Source of the DNA: a bacterium
GTDB lineage: Bacteria > Zhuqueibacterota > Zhuqueibacteria > Residuimicrobiales > Oceaniaggregativiventaceae
DNA: 64,000 nucleotides
Assembly (NCBI GenBank): GCA_029565675.1
Contig: JAKQNP010000051.1
Span: 62,001 to 126,000, forward strand
Direction of reading: 5' to 3'
Every line of letters begins with the position of its first letter. The stretch's first letter is position 1. The position numbers were made by a program, and so were the translations under genes. Below, one piece after another: positions 45,388 to 54,135 of this stretch. The notes below the pieces were generated by a model. That model saw only the letters and a program-made list of their open reading frames with translations. It was not told the DNA's origin and did not search any database.

Positions 45388-46416
45388 ATGGCGCAAACAC
45401 CGCGCGAAGTCGTCTTGAAGTCGCTCACCTTTGCAAAACCGGAAAGGGTACCGCGCGATCTTTGGACTCTGCCCTGGGCGGAAAAAAGATTCCCGGATGC
45501 CGTCCAGTGGATACGCACCCACTATCCGTCGGATATTGTGCATTCGGTTTCCGTCTATTCGCCTTCACCGCGCCTCAAGGGCGATCCCTATGTGCTCGGT
45601 TTTTATACCGACGAGTGGGGCTGTACCTTCAAGAACATCCAGGAAGGCGTTATCGGCGAGGTGGAAACGCCTCAGCTGCAGGATGTCGCCGATTGGCCGA
45701 CTGTAAATCCGCCTTATGAATTGTTGCCGACCGATGAACAAAAGGAGATCGATCGGATCAACCGGTTTTGCGCCTTCACCGATTGTTTTGTGCTCGCCGA
45801 TTGTTGTCCACGTCCATGGGAGCGCTATCAGTTCATCCGTGGCACGGTCAACGCCATGATGGATGTGATGGCACCGGAGGAAGGAGCCTCCGATCTGCTG
45901 AACTTGATCCACGAATTCTATCTCAGCGAGCTCGAGTTCTGGATCAAGAGCGATGTAGACGGTATCATGTTCATGGATGACTGGGGAACGCAAAATCAAT
46001 TGCTCATCCCGCCGGCGATCTGGCGTCAGCTGTTCAAACCTCTGTATCGCGATTACTGTGAATTGGCGCACTCTTATGGTAAATTCGTTTTTATGCATTC
46101 GGATGGCCACATCAGCGCCATCCTGCCGGAATTGATCGAGATCGGCGTCGACGCGATCAATTCTCAACTGTTCTGCATGGATCTGGGTGAGATCGCCAGG
46201 ATCGCCAAGGGCAAGATCACATTTTGGGGGGAAATCGATCGCCAGCATGTTTTGCCTTCGGCTGACTTGCAAGTCGGCCGTGATGCGGTCAAGACTGTGG
46301 TTGACAAGCTGTATGACCCCACCGGCGGGGTGATCGCTCAATTTGAATTCGGCCCGGGTGCAAATCCCGAGATGGCTAAAATCATATTTCCCGAATGGCA
46401 GAGGCTGACAGTATGA
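45388..46416 (+). CDS. URO-D/MtaA family protein, copy 3
   Basis: 342 residues; GAGGAG lies 7 bases before the ATG. The family fold is evident from TPREVVLKSLTFAKPERVPRD, DVDGIMFMDDWGTQNQLLIP, FMHSDGHISAILPELIEIGV, then ITFWGEIDRQHVLP and EFGPGANPEMAKIIF. The metal segment is H237-S-D239, with Asp where MtaA has Cys. It lies 64 bases after the GH116 gene and overlaps the next URO-D-like gene by 4 bases (ATGA), so it is tied to both sugar hydrolases and the sugar porter. No corrinoid protein or methyltransferase partner is visible, so methyl transfer is unproven. A sugar-related lyase/decarboxylase activity is an alternative guess. Confidence 0.8.
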   Translation: MAQTPREVVLKSLTFAKPERVPRDLWTLPWAEKRFPDAVQWIRTHYPSDIVHSVSVYSPSPRLKGDPYVLGFYTDEWGCTFKNIQEGVIGEVETPQLQDVADWPTVNPPYELLPTDEQKEIDRINRFCAFTDCFVLADCCPRPWERYQFIRGTVNAMMDVMAPEEGASDLLNLIHEFYLSELEFWIKSDVDGIMFMDDWGTQNQLLIPPAIWRQLFKPLYRDYCELAHSYGKFVFMHSDGHISAILPELIEIGVDAINSQLFCMDLGEIARIAKGKITFWGEIDRQHVLPSADLQVGRDAVKTVVDKLYDPTGGVIAQFEFGPGANPEMAKIIFPEWQRLTV

Positions 46417-47540
46417 CAGACAGAAATTGGACACCCCGGGAACGGGTGTTGGCTATATTGAACAAAGAACAACCTGACAGAGTGCCATGGTTCGGCGACC
46501 TCGATTACTGGGCAACCGGCCTGCGCGTGCGCGGTGTGGTAGGCGCCGACTTTGTCCAGAGTCAAGCCTATGTGGATTGGCATCGCGACCTCAGGGTTGG
46601 CTTTTATTTACAGGGGACGTTTCCCTTTCGCGTCCAGTATGATGGCTCGATTGCTGTCAAGAAATGGCGCGAGGGGAATCTGCGCTATCGGCAGTTCGAT
46701 ACACCGTATGGACAGCTGCGCGATTGCTGGCAGTGGATAGAACAATCTTGTTCTGAAGCGCCGATCGAACACCTGATCAAGACCAGCGCCGATCTGGCGG
46801 TCATGACCTATATCATTCGCCACCAAAGCACTGAACCCGATTATGATGCTCTGGCCCGCCGTCGAAAACAGGTCGGTGAACAAGGGATTGTGCTTGGTTA
46901 TATGCCGCGTTCTCCTTTCATGGATCTGCTCGTCGAAGATTGCGGTATCGAAACCCTGACCCTTTTACAGCTGGATGCGCAGGAGCAGCTGGCAGAGTTG
47001 ATGGAGGTTAAAGAGTCTGCGCATGATCTTGCGTCTGCGATCACGGTCGACAGTCCGGCCGAAGCCCTGATGATTCCGGAAAACTTGTCTGCCGAAATGG
47101 TCGGGCCGCAAAATTTTGAAAAGTACCTTCGCCGCTATCAAACCCGTTGGGCGAAAAATATTGCCGCAGCTGGAAAATATTCTTTTGTTCATATGGATGG
47201 AACCTTGCGCGGTTTGCTGAAGCAAGAGTGTTCGGTGGGATTGACTGTTCTGGAAGCGCTGACACCGGAACCAGTCGGCGATGTGGCGATCGAGCAATGG
47301 GCCGACTATGCCGGCGAATCGCGCACCATCTTTTGGGGCGGGCTGCCCGGCGTCTATTTTACCCCCTTGATCGATGATGCCGAATTCGATCGCCAGGTGA
47401 TCGATGTTCTGGCGGTCATGTCGCAAGAACCGCGCTATGTCCTTGGCGTAGCCGATCAGGTGCCGCCTGATGCCTTGGAGGCGCGAGTTCGCCGGGTGGC
47501 TGACCTCGTCGATCGCTATGGAAGGTATTCTTCACGATAG
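46413..47540 (+). CDS. URO-D/MtaA family protein, copy 4
   Basis: 375 residues from the ATG at 46413, which overlaps the previous stop (ATGA). It begins TPRERVLAILNKEQPDRVPW, the same opening as the other copies, and has SFVHMDGTLRGLLKQ as the metal segment (H260-M-D262, again Asp for Cys), PEPVGDVAIEQWADYAGESR and IFWGGLPGVYFTPLID near the C-terminus. It is more diverged than copy 3 yet clearly paired with it, so the two may form a heterodimer or act in sequence. A sugar-porter gene begins 40 bases later. Specific activity is not known. Confidence 0.75.
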   Translation: MTDRNWTPRERVLAILNKEQPDRVPWFGDLDYWATGLRVRGVVGADFVQSQAYVDWHRDLRVGFYLQGTFPFRVQYDGSIAVKKWREGNLRYRQFDTPYGQLRDCWQWIEQSCSEAPIEHLIKTSADLAVMTYIIRHQSTEPDYDALARRRKQVGEQGIVLGYMPRSPFMDLLVEDCGIETLTLLQLDAQEQLAELMEVKESAHDLASAITVDSPAEALMIPENLSAEMVGPQNFEKYLRRYQTRWAKNIAAAGKYSFVHMDGTLRGLLKQECSVGLTVLEALTPEPVGDVAIEQWADYAGESRTIFWGGLPGVYFTPLIDDAEFDRQVIDVLAVMSQEPRYVLGVADQVPPDALEARVRRVADLVDRYGRYSSR

Positions 47541-47579
47541 GGAGACAGGAACAGATCCTCACTCAAGGAGAAAGATCGG

Positions 47580-49022
47580 ATGCGGGATTCGGAACTTTCA
47601 ACACTGCAGTCGCAGGGCAGTGTCGTTTATTTGACCGCGATTTCCCTGGTTGCTGCGCTAGGCGGCTTTTTATTCGGCTATGACACCGCAGTGATCTCGG
47701 GTACTGTCGGTTTTGTCAAAACGCAGTTCGCCCTCGATGCCCTGATGGAGGGGTGGTTCGTCGCCTCTGCTCTGGTCGGCTGTATCGCCGGCGTCTCGTT
47801 TGCCGGCGTGCTGAGCGACTGGAGCGGACGCAAAATCGCCTTATTGCTGTCGGCCGTGCTCTTTACGCTCTCGGCGGTCGGCTGCACCGTCGCACAATCG
47901 CAAAACATTCTGATTCTCTATCGGTTTATCGGCGGACTGGGGGTTGGAGTGGCTTCGATGCTTTCGCCGCTCTATATTTCCGAAGTCTCTGCCCCGCATT
48001 TGCGCGGTCGCCTGGTCGCGCTCTACCAATTCGCTATCACCATAGGCATTCTCTGTGCCTATTTCGCCGACGCCGCGTTGCTTAAACTGGCAACCCATTG
48101 GCAAGGACCGGAAGATGGATTCTGGTACTGGATCGTGCATCAGGAGGTCTGGCGAAGCATGTTCGGATCCGAAACGGTGCCGGCAGTGCTCTTTTTCCTG
48201 CTTCTGTTTTTGGTGCCCGAGAGTCCGCGCTGGCTCGCTGCGCATGGCAGCAAGGACAAAGCGCGCGCCGTTCTTGCCCGGGTTTCCGGCGATCGCAAAG
48301 CCGAACGCCAAATGGAGGAAATCGAGGTCACTCTCAAACTCGAAACCGATTCGCGAGCCGGCAAATCGGGATTTAGCCTCACCTTGCTCGAGCAGCTGTT
48401 CAGACCCGGCTTCCGCACCGCCATGCTGATCGGCATCGCGCTGGCGATTTTGTCGCAACTGACCGGAATCAATGCGATTATCTATTACGGACCGCGAATC
48501 TTTACTCTTGCCGGTCTCAACGTCGCGGATTCGCTCGACAGTCAGGTGATCATCGGCGTGGTCAACGTGTTGTTCACCCTGTTGGCGATCTGGAAAATCG
48601 ACACCTTCGGCCGCCGCGGCCTGTTGCTGACCGGCATCAGCGGGATGTTTTTCTTCCTCCTCGTCATTGGCCTATTTTTTCTCGTCGGTCTGACCCGCGG
48701 CCTCTGGCTGCTCATCCCCATGCTTCTTTACATCGCCTGTTTTGCTTTTTCTATCGGTCCGGTGATCTGGACCCTTTTATCCGAGATCTATCCTACAACC
48801 GTGCGCGGAACCGCCATGTCGGTCGCCACGTTTGCTTTATGGACCGGGACTTTCATTATCGGTCAGGGTGTTCCGTGGTTGCTGGAAAATCTGGGCGCTA
48901 CAGTGACCTTTTGGTTGTTCGCCTTGATGTGCGTGCCGGCTTTTCTCATCACCTTGAAAAAGGTGCCGGAAACCAAAGGCAAAACTCTGGAAGAGATTGA
49001 ACACCATTGGCTGCGTGGATGA
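47580..49022 (+). CDS. MFS sugar porter (XylE/AraE-like)
   Basis: 480 residues with 12 predicted membrane helices. Sugar-porter signatures are all present: GGFLFGYDTAVISG in helix 1, SDWSGRKIALLLSA after helix 2, RFIGGLGVGVASMLSPLYISE in helix 4, VPESPRWLA and QLTGINAIIYYGPRIF, and the final VPETKGKTLEEIE. The type imports monosaccharides by proton symport; XylE-like members take xylose, glucose, arabinose or galactose. The insertion after helix 6 near the VPESPRW motif resembles bacterial XylE. AAGGAG lies 9 bases upstream. Its position after three glycosidases and two URO-D-like genes suggests uptake of the released sugar. Confidence 0.92.
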   Translation: MRDSELSTLQSQGSVVYLTAISLVAALGGFLFGYDTAVISGTVGFVKTQFALDALMEGWFVASALVGCIAGVSFAGVLSDWSGRKIALLLSAVLFTLSAVGCTVAQSQNILILYRFIGGLGVGVASMLSPLYISEVSAPHLRGRLVALYQFAITIGILCAYFADAALLKLATHWQGPEDGFWYWIVHQEVWRSMFGSETVPAVLFFLLLFLVPESPRWLAAHGSKDKARAVLARVSGDRKAERQMEEIEVTLKLETDSRAGKSGFSLTLLEQLFRPGFRTAMLIGIALAILSQLTGINAIIYYGPRIFTLAGLNVADSLDSQVIIGVVNVLFTLLAIWKIDTFGRRGLLLTGISGMFFFLLVIGLFFLVGLTRGLWLLIPMLLYIACFAFSIGPVIWTLLSEIYPTTVRGTAMSVATFALWTGTFIIGQGVPWLLENLGATVTFWLFALMCVPAFLITLKKVPETKGKTLEEIEHHWLRG

Positions 49023-49113
49023 CGAATGAAGGCACAACCGTGTGCCGGGATGGGGTTTGCTTTGAGTGTGTCCGGTCGCTTTCTGAACGCCGGCACCGGC
49101 CGATTAGAATCAA

Positions 49114-49138
49114 AACACTCCGCGGTTGCCGGAGTGTT
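49114..49138 (+). terminator. Hairpin after the sugar-porter gene
   Basis: Perfect 9-bp stem AACACTCCG/CGGAGTGTT with a 7-base loop, about 90 bases after the sugar-porter stop and 58 bases before the next gene. It is not followed by a T run, so it may be a weak terminator or an mRNA-end stabiliser. Confidence 0.5.
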
Positions 49139-49196
49139 ATCGATCATATCATAAAAACGAGCTGAAAATGGCGCGTTTAACCTTGCGGGATGAAAA

Positions 49197-50672
49197 ATGA
49201 GTGTTTGTCGCACGATTGCTGCAACCAGCCGTAAAGCTTTGCAGGTCGTCGCAATTCTGTCGCTGGCCATGGCTGCCTTTCGCTGTGACCGCGAGCCGCA
49301 GACAAAAGATCGCGTCCTTGCCCGTATCGGATCGCGCACCATCACGGTCGATGAGTTTATCCGCCGGGCCGAACTTGCAGTCCGGCCGCCTTATTGCCGC
49401 GGCGACAACATGGTGCACAAGAAGATTGTGCTCAACTCTTTGATCGCGGAAAAGCTTTTTGCCCTGGAAACGGCGGATTCAGCCGCTGTTTGGCGCGAGG
49501 AGAGGTTTCAATTTTATCTCCAGGGCCGCAAGGAACAAGAAATGCGCCGTATTTTTTATGAAAATTTGCGCTCAAACGTTTTATTAAAAGAAAGCGAGAT
49601 TGCGAGCGCCTTTTCTCAGGCTGGCCGCATTGTCGAAGTGGACTGTTTGGTGTTGCCGCCGGATGTCGACATCCCGGCAGATTCAGCCGCGATTGCGCTC
49701 CATCTGAGCAGCCGAGATACCCTCGTGCGCCGCCGGATCAGCTGGTCTGATCCGCTATCGCTCCCCATGCACGATGCTCTCTTCCAGGATAGGCCAACGG
49801 CAGGCAGTCTTGTCGGTCCCATTTCCATCTCGGACGGTTCCCATCTGATCATGCGCGTCGCCGGCTGGCTTGACCAACCGGCATTGAGCGAACAGGAGGA
49901 GATCCGCCGTCGACAGGCGGTCAGAGAAAAACTGATCGAACGCAAGACTGCTGTTCTGTGGGAAAAAGAGGTCGCTGACTTGCTAAAAGACAAAACAATG
50001 CATCTTGACCGGCAGGGATTCGATCTGTTGGTGAAAATTCTGCAGCCGCTCTATTTCGACAAAACAGCAGAGCAGCCGGAAATTCTCGCCCAGCTGCAAA
50101 CCGACGATCAGATACCGGCACGACTCGGCTCACAAATGGCTGAATTTGCCGACCAAAAGGTGTACGATTTCGACGGCCGTGCGGTGAGCCTGGGTGAATT
50201 TGCCCGCAGCCTGCAGGTCCACCCGTTGGTCTTTCGCGAGAAAAAAATTCCTGTTTCGCAGTTTCCCCAACACTTGCGCTTGGCGCTCGCGGATCTGGTG
50301 CGCGACCAGCAGATCACTCGCGAGGCTTACCGCCGCGGCCTGGATCTCGATCCGCAAGTAAAGCGGGAAACACAACTCTGGCAGGATGCCCTGTTGGCGC
50401 AGTGGTCGCAGGAACGGTCGCTCGCACAAGCTGCATTCGACGGCCTGACCGCTGAACAAGTTGTCGAGTCGATTTTTACGCCCTATGTGGAGGAATTGCA
50501 GCGCAAATACAGCCGGCAAATCGAGATCGATGTGGATGCCTTTGATGCAATCGAACTGACCGGCATCGATCTGATTGCCCTGCAAAAGAACGTTCCCTTT
50601 GCCGTGGTGGTGCCGGCTTTTCCGCAATTGACGGTCGATGCAAATCTCGATTATGGAAGGCGAATGGAATAG
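49197..50672 (+). CDS. SurA/PpiC-like periplasmic lipoprotein (degenerate parvulin domain)
   Basis: 491 residues. The signal VVAILSLAMAAFRC ends in a cysteine suitable for lipid attachment. An N-terminal SurA-like helical region (IGSRTITVDEFIRRAELAV, then LIAEKLFALE) is followed by a shortened beta-domain around residues 140-225 (LVGPISISDGSHLIMRVAGW) in the position of a parvulin domain, but the usual H-I-L and FADLA…S motifs are missing. Long helices and a second DEFIRR-like segment (AVSLGEFARSLQVHP) follow. It is best read as a periplasmic chaperone related to SurA/PrsA that has lost isomerase residues. It starts upstream of the intact PpiC-like gene on the same strand. Confidence 0.65.
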   Translation: MSVCRTIAATSRKALQVVAILSLAMAAFRCDREPQTKDRVLARIGSRTITVDEFIRRAELAVRPPYCRGDNMVHKKIVLNSLIAEKLFALETADSAAVWREERFQFYLQGRKEQEMRRIFYENLRSNVLLKESEIASAFSQAGRIVEVDCLVLPPDVDIPADSAAIALHLSSRDTLVRRRISWSDPLSLPMHDALFQDRPTAGSLVGPISISDGSHLIMRVAGWLDQPALSEQEEIRRRQAVREKLIERKTAVLWEKEVADLLKDKTMHLDRQGFDLLVKILQPLYFDKTAEQPEILAQLQTDDQIPARLGSQMAEFADQKVYDFDGRAVSLGEFARSLQVHPLVFREKKIPVSQFPQHLRLALADLVRDQQITREAYRRGLDLDPQVKRETQLWQDALLAQWSQERSLAQAAFDGLTAEQVVESIFTPYVEELQRKYSRQIEIDVDAFDAIELTGIDLIALQKNVPFAVVVPAFPQLTVDANLDYGRRME

Positions 50673-50776
50673 AACGACAGCCTCTTGCACGGTATGACCG
50701 CGATAAAACAAGCCGACAGCAGGGGCATGGTTTGGTCTTTCAGCGACAGAATGCGGATTTTGGAGTTGCAGTCAAG

Positions 50777-50812
50777 CGATCGACGCGGGTGGTACACCAG
50801 ACCAGTCGATCG
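50777..50812 (+). other. Stem-loop between the two SurA/PpiC-like genes
   Basis: CGATCGAC (50777-50784) and GTCGATCG (50805-50812) are perfect 8-base arms around a 20-base spacer that can partly pair (GGTGGT with ACC…ACC). It lies 50 bases before the ribosome site of the PpiC-like gene. Terminator or leader structure; no T run follows. Confidence 0.4.
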
Positions 50813-50862
50813 ACACTTGGTCAAATAAATCGAAAAGTTGAAACAATTAAACAGGAATGCGA

Positions 50863-52284
50863 ATGATGATCATGAAAATAAAAATTCGAGCCGCGTTTCT
50901 GCTCGTCCTTCTGGTATTGACGCTGGCAGCCTGTAGCCGCAAAACGCCGGTGGCTGTGCGTGTCGGTGAACAACAGTTGACCATGGATGAACTGGCAACT
51001 CTCTTTCGCAACAGTCCGCACTATATCCGTGCGCATGAGTTCAGCGCCGAAAGATTGAATGAATTCGTCGAAAAAGAGGTAGTGGACGATCTGCTGTTTC
51101 AGCAGCAGGGTTACCGCCTGGGACTCGACCAGGACAGCCTGCTGCTCAAGCGGATCGATTATCTGACCCGCGATCTCTTGACGCGGGAAGATGGATTGCT
51201 GTATAAAACAATTCTGCCCGATAGTTTTGTGGTCAGCGAAAGCGAAATCGAACAAGCCTACCGGTTGCAAGGCGTGCACAGACAGCTGGCCCATATCCTG
51301 GTCCACCGCCGGGAGACAGCGGATTCTTTGATCGAGCGCCTCAAGGCCGGTGCCGATTTTGCCGATCTGGCCAGGCGATACTCTATGGACAGTCAGAGTG
51401 CTGACCGCGAGGGCGTGTTGTTGCGGCCGGTCGTCTGGGGCAATGTACAGGCGCCGGTCGACTCGATCATTTTCAGCAAGGCGGTCGGCGAAATCGTCGA
51501 TCCGATCCGTTCACCGGCCGGATATCATATCTTCAAAACCCTGCAGGAAAACGAACGGCCGCAACGACCGCTGCCACAGGAGCGCGAGCGCCTTCGCAAA
51601 GTCCTGCAAGACCGCAAGAAAAAGTTCTTTATGCAGTCCTATCTGCAAAAGCTTTACATGGAAAACCAGGTTGCCTACAACGATTCTTTGCTTCTCCGGC
51701 TTCTCGATCTCTATGAAGAACAGCCGGTTGTCCAGCGTTTGCTCCACCATGAAAGACTGACCCAAAGTGAGCGCGAACAAGTGATCGCCAGCAGCGTCGA
51801 TGACCGGATCATGCTAGATGAAATCGTCCAGTCTTATATCGCCCCGCCGCCTGGTATGCGCCAACCCTGGCACAACATCGAGGATGTTCGCGATTTCATC
51901 AACGGCCAACTCAGCACCAGGCTGCTCTACCGCCAGGCTGTCGAGATGGGCTTGGATCGGCACCAGGAAACGGTAGCCCGGATCGATGAGTACCGCAATC
52001 GCCTGGTGCAACAACAAGCCCGGGAAAAGTTGGTAATCAACCAACTTGTAATCGATCCGCAGGAGATCGAGGAGCATGTGCAGCAAGAGATCGCGCAAGG
52101 CCGTTTGACAGACGAAGAGGAAGCGCGCATGTTGCGGCGACGCAGCCTGCGGCGGCAAAAGGCCGAAGAATTGACGGACAAATTGCTTGCGCAATGGCGA
52201 GAGACAGAAAAAATTTCTGTCGATGACCGCGTTTTGCAAAGACTGGCTGAACAACTGACCGCAGAGAAAAAAAGACTGAACTGA
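50863..52284 (+). CDS. PpiC/SurA-type peptidylprolyl isomerase lipoprotein
   Basis: 473 residues from the ATG at 50863, 6 bases after AGGA; in-frame ATGs at 50857, 50866 and 50872 are alternatives. The lipobox is VLTLAAC. A SurA-like N-terminal domain (VGEQQLTMDELATLF) leads to one parvulin domain at about 140-235: RQLAHILVHRRETADSLIERLKAGADFADLARRYSMD, continuing to GEIVDPIRSPAGYHIFKTL, with the expected His, Phe and GYH residues. A long coiled, charged C-terminal part follows (RLVQQQAREKL…RRRSLRRQKAEEL). It should assist folding of outer-membrane or lipoproteins in the periplasm. The preceding gene encodes a related protein that lacks the isomerase motifs. Confidence 0.87.
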   Translation: MMIMKIKIRAAFLLVLLVLTLAACSRKTPVAVRVGEQQLTMDELATLFRNSPHYIRAHEFSAERLNEFVEKEVVDDLLFQQQGYRLGLDQDSLLLKRIDYLTRDLLTREDGLLYKTILPDSFVVSESEIEQAYRLQGVHRQLAHILVHRRETADSLIERLKAGADFADLARRYSMDSQSADREGVLLRPVVWGNVQAPVDSIIFSKAVGEIVDPIRSPAGYHIFKTLQENERPQRPLPQERERLRKVLQDRKKKFFMQSYLQKLYMENQVAYNDSLLLRLLDLYEEQPVVQRLLHHERLTQSEREQVIASSVDDRIMLDEIVQSYIAPPPGMRQPWHNIEDVRDFINGQLSTRLLYRQAVEMGLDRHQETVARIDEYRNRLVQQQAREKLVINQLVIDPQEIEEHVQQEIAQGRLTDEEEARMLRRRSLRRQKAEELTDKLLAQWRETEKISVDDRVLQRLAEQLTAEKKRLN

Positions 52285-52310
52285 ATCCTTAATTTTTAGG
52301 AACCCAAAAG

Positions 52311-52344
52311 CACTGGTGTCCGGTCGTTCGACCAGACACCAGTG
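52311..52344 (+). promoter_or_regulatory. Two-part perfect hairpin reaching the ABC transporter start
   Basis: CACTGGTGTC-c-GGTCG-tt-CGACC-a-GACACCAGTG: a 10-bp and a 5-bp stem separated by one mismatched pair, with a TT loop. It begins 26 bases after the PpiC-like stop and ends 9 bases before the ATG at 52354, covering an in-frame GTG at 52342. With no T run after it, and sitting over the translation start, it could block ribosome loading as well as end the upstream transcript. Confidence 0.55.
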
Positions 52345-52353
52345 ACCCAAATT

Positions 52354-53367
52354 ATGAAAAGCGAAAAAACAACACACACGCTCAACGGCGATCAAAATCC
52401 TCTTTTAGATGTGGTCAACCTGAGCAAAAGATTCGACGATGTGATTGCCGTTGATGGAATTGGTTTTTCTGTAAACAAGGGAGAACTATACGGGTTTCTC
52501 GGTCCAAACGGCGCCGGCAAAACCACCACCATCAGCATGCTCACCGGATTGGCTCGCCCTGATTCGGGAACGATCCGTATTGGCGGTCTCGACTGTACGA
52601 GAAATCCCAAAGCTGCCCAGCATCTCATCGGCGTCGTCCCGGATGAAAGCAATCTCTATCCCGAATTGACCGGCTATCAGAACCTTTGTTTCTGCGCCTC
52701 TCTCTACGGCGTTGCCAAGCAAGAGCGACAGCTGCGCGCCCGCAAACTGCTGGATAAATTCGGATTATCCGAGGCGGCGGAGCGGAAATTCTCCGGTTAT
52801 TCCAAAGGCATGAAACGCAAACTGACCATCGCGGCCGGCCTTATCCATCATCCCGCTGTTCTTTTTCTGGATGAACCGACGACCGGCATCGATGTTTCCA
52901 GCGCCCGCCAGATCAGACTGCTGATCGCGGAACTCCACCGCCGTGGGATCACCATCTTTTTGACCACTCACTATATCGAAGAAGCCGAACGGCTGTGCGA
53001 ACGGATTGCATTTATTGTCAATGGTCGGATAGTCAAGATCGATAGGCTGGACAACCTTTTACAGCCGGTACAGGGAATCAATGCCATGTCGGTTGCGGTC
53101 GCCGACATGCCGGACGACCTCTGCGCAAGACTTGCCGCTGCTTTTCCTCATCTTGTGTTCCAGACTGTGTCTGCCGAACAGATCCGGGTAGAGTCGGTCG
53201 AAGCGATTCGGGTAGGACCTCTGGTCAAGTTCATCGAAGAACAATCGGCTGAAGTTATCGAAGCCAGACGGATCAGACCCTCCCTGGAAGATGTCTTTGT
53301 CCGCATTACTGGCCTCGAGCTTGACCTGATGAAAAAAGAGAAAGAAAGAGGTGGAGGTCGCCCGTGA
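52354..53367 (+). CDS. ABC-2 type transporter ATP-binding protein
   Basis: 337 residues from the ATG at 52354; no ribosome site is visible because the start directly follows a strong hairpin, and a GTG at 52342 inside the hairpin is the alternative. Walker A is GPNGAGKTT, the signature loop is YSKGMKRKL, Walker B is VLFLDEPTTGID, and the switch histidine is in FLTTHYIEEAERL. The C-terminal extension (LEDVFVRITGLEL) is typical of DrrA/CcmA-like exporters that work with ABC-2 permeases. The permease gene overlaps it by 4 bases (GTGA). The pair probably exports a lipid, drug or polysaccharide precursor; the substrate cannot be told. Confidence 0.92.
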   Translation: MKSEKTTHTLNGDQNPLLDVVNLSKRFDDVIAVDGIGFSVNKGELYGFLGPNGAGKTTTISMLTGLARPDSGTIRIGGLDCTRNPKAAQHLIGVVPDESNLYPELTGYQNLCFCASLYGVAKQERQLRARKLLDKFGLSEAAERKFSGYSKGMKRKLTIAAGLIHHPAVLFLDEPTTGIDVSSARQIRLLIAELHRRGITIFLTTHYIEEAERLCERIAFIVNGRIVKIDRLDNLLQPVQGINAMSVAVADMPDDLCARLAAAFPHLVFQTVSAEQIRVESVEAIRVGPLVKFIEEQSAEVIEARRIRPSLEDVFVRITGLELDLMKKEKERGGGRP

Positions 53368-54101
53368 AACACTGGATCGCTTTTTGGAATATCATGCGCA
53401 AGGATATGCAGGCTTACTATCTCAAGCCGCCTAACATCAGTTGGGGATTGATTTTTCCTATTGCCTGGACCGGGATGTTCTTTATCCGATCAGGCAGTGG
53501 CCTGGACAGCATACTCACCCTGCTCCCGGGCGTGATCGCCATCTCGGTTTTGTTCGGCACCACTTCTCTGTTGTCGGTAACCGTGACTTTCGAGAAAAAG
53601 AACCGCTCCTTCGAGCGTTTGCTGCTCGCTCCCATCTCCTTGAAGCTGTTGATGCTGGCCAAGACGAGCGGTGCAATTCTCTTTGGCGTGGTCAACGCTT
53701 TTATCCCGATCATTTTGGCCCTGTTTCTGACCGATCTTTCGCAGGTGAACTGGGCGCTGGTGGTGCCGGCCATTTTCATGATCGCCGTCGCCTCGACTTT
53801 TTTGGGTTTGTTCATCGCCGTATCGGTTAGTGAAGTGTTCGAAGCACAGACCTTTTCCAACTTTTTTCGCTTTCCGATGATTTTTCTCTGCGGTTTGTTT
53901 TTTCCAATCAGCGCTTTACCGGTTTTCCTGCGACCGCTCTCTTATTTGTTTCCCTTGACCTATGGCACTGATGTTCTGCATGAAGCGATTCATGCACAAG
54001 GCGTACTCGCTCCCGGACTGAACCTGTTGATCATCGCCGGTTTTTGTGTTGTGCTTTTTTATGTCAGCGTCCGCAATGTGCAAAAAACATGGATAGTTTG
54101 A
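53364..54101 (+). CDS. ABC-2 type transporter permease
   Basis: 245 residues with six predicted membrane helices, starting at GTG 53364 within the ATPase stop and preceded by GGAGG. The order NIMRKDMQAYYLKPPN, VTFEKKNRSFERLLLAPIS and PMIFLCGLFFPISALPVFLRPLSYLFPLTYG fits the ABC-2 membrane component, including the conserved FFP.S.LP segment. It forms the membrane channel for the ATPase encoded immediately upstream. It lies 34 bases before the GH38 gene, which may be in the same transcript. Confidence 0.9.
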   Translation: MKHWIAFWNIMRKDMQAYYLKPPNISWGLIFPIAWTGMFFIRSGSGLDSILTLLPGVIAISVLFGTTSLLSVTVTFEKKNRSFERLLLAPISLKLLMLAKTSGAILFGVVNAFIPIILALFLTDLSQVNWALVVPAIFMIAVASTFLGLFIAVSVSEVFEAQTFSNFFRFPMIFLCGLFFPISALPVFLRPLSYLFPLTYGTDVLHEAIHAQGVLAPGLNLLIIAGFCVVLFYVSVRNVQKTWIV

Positions 54102-54135
54102 TATTTGTACCCTGAAAATGAAAGGAAGGGTTTCG

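Noticed and set aside
13238-47540. True heme biosynthesis HemE among the URO-D-like genes
   Set aside because: The arginine-rich N-terminal substrate motif of HemE is not seen in any copy, and none lies with other heme genes.
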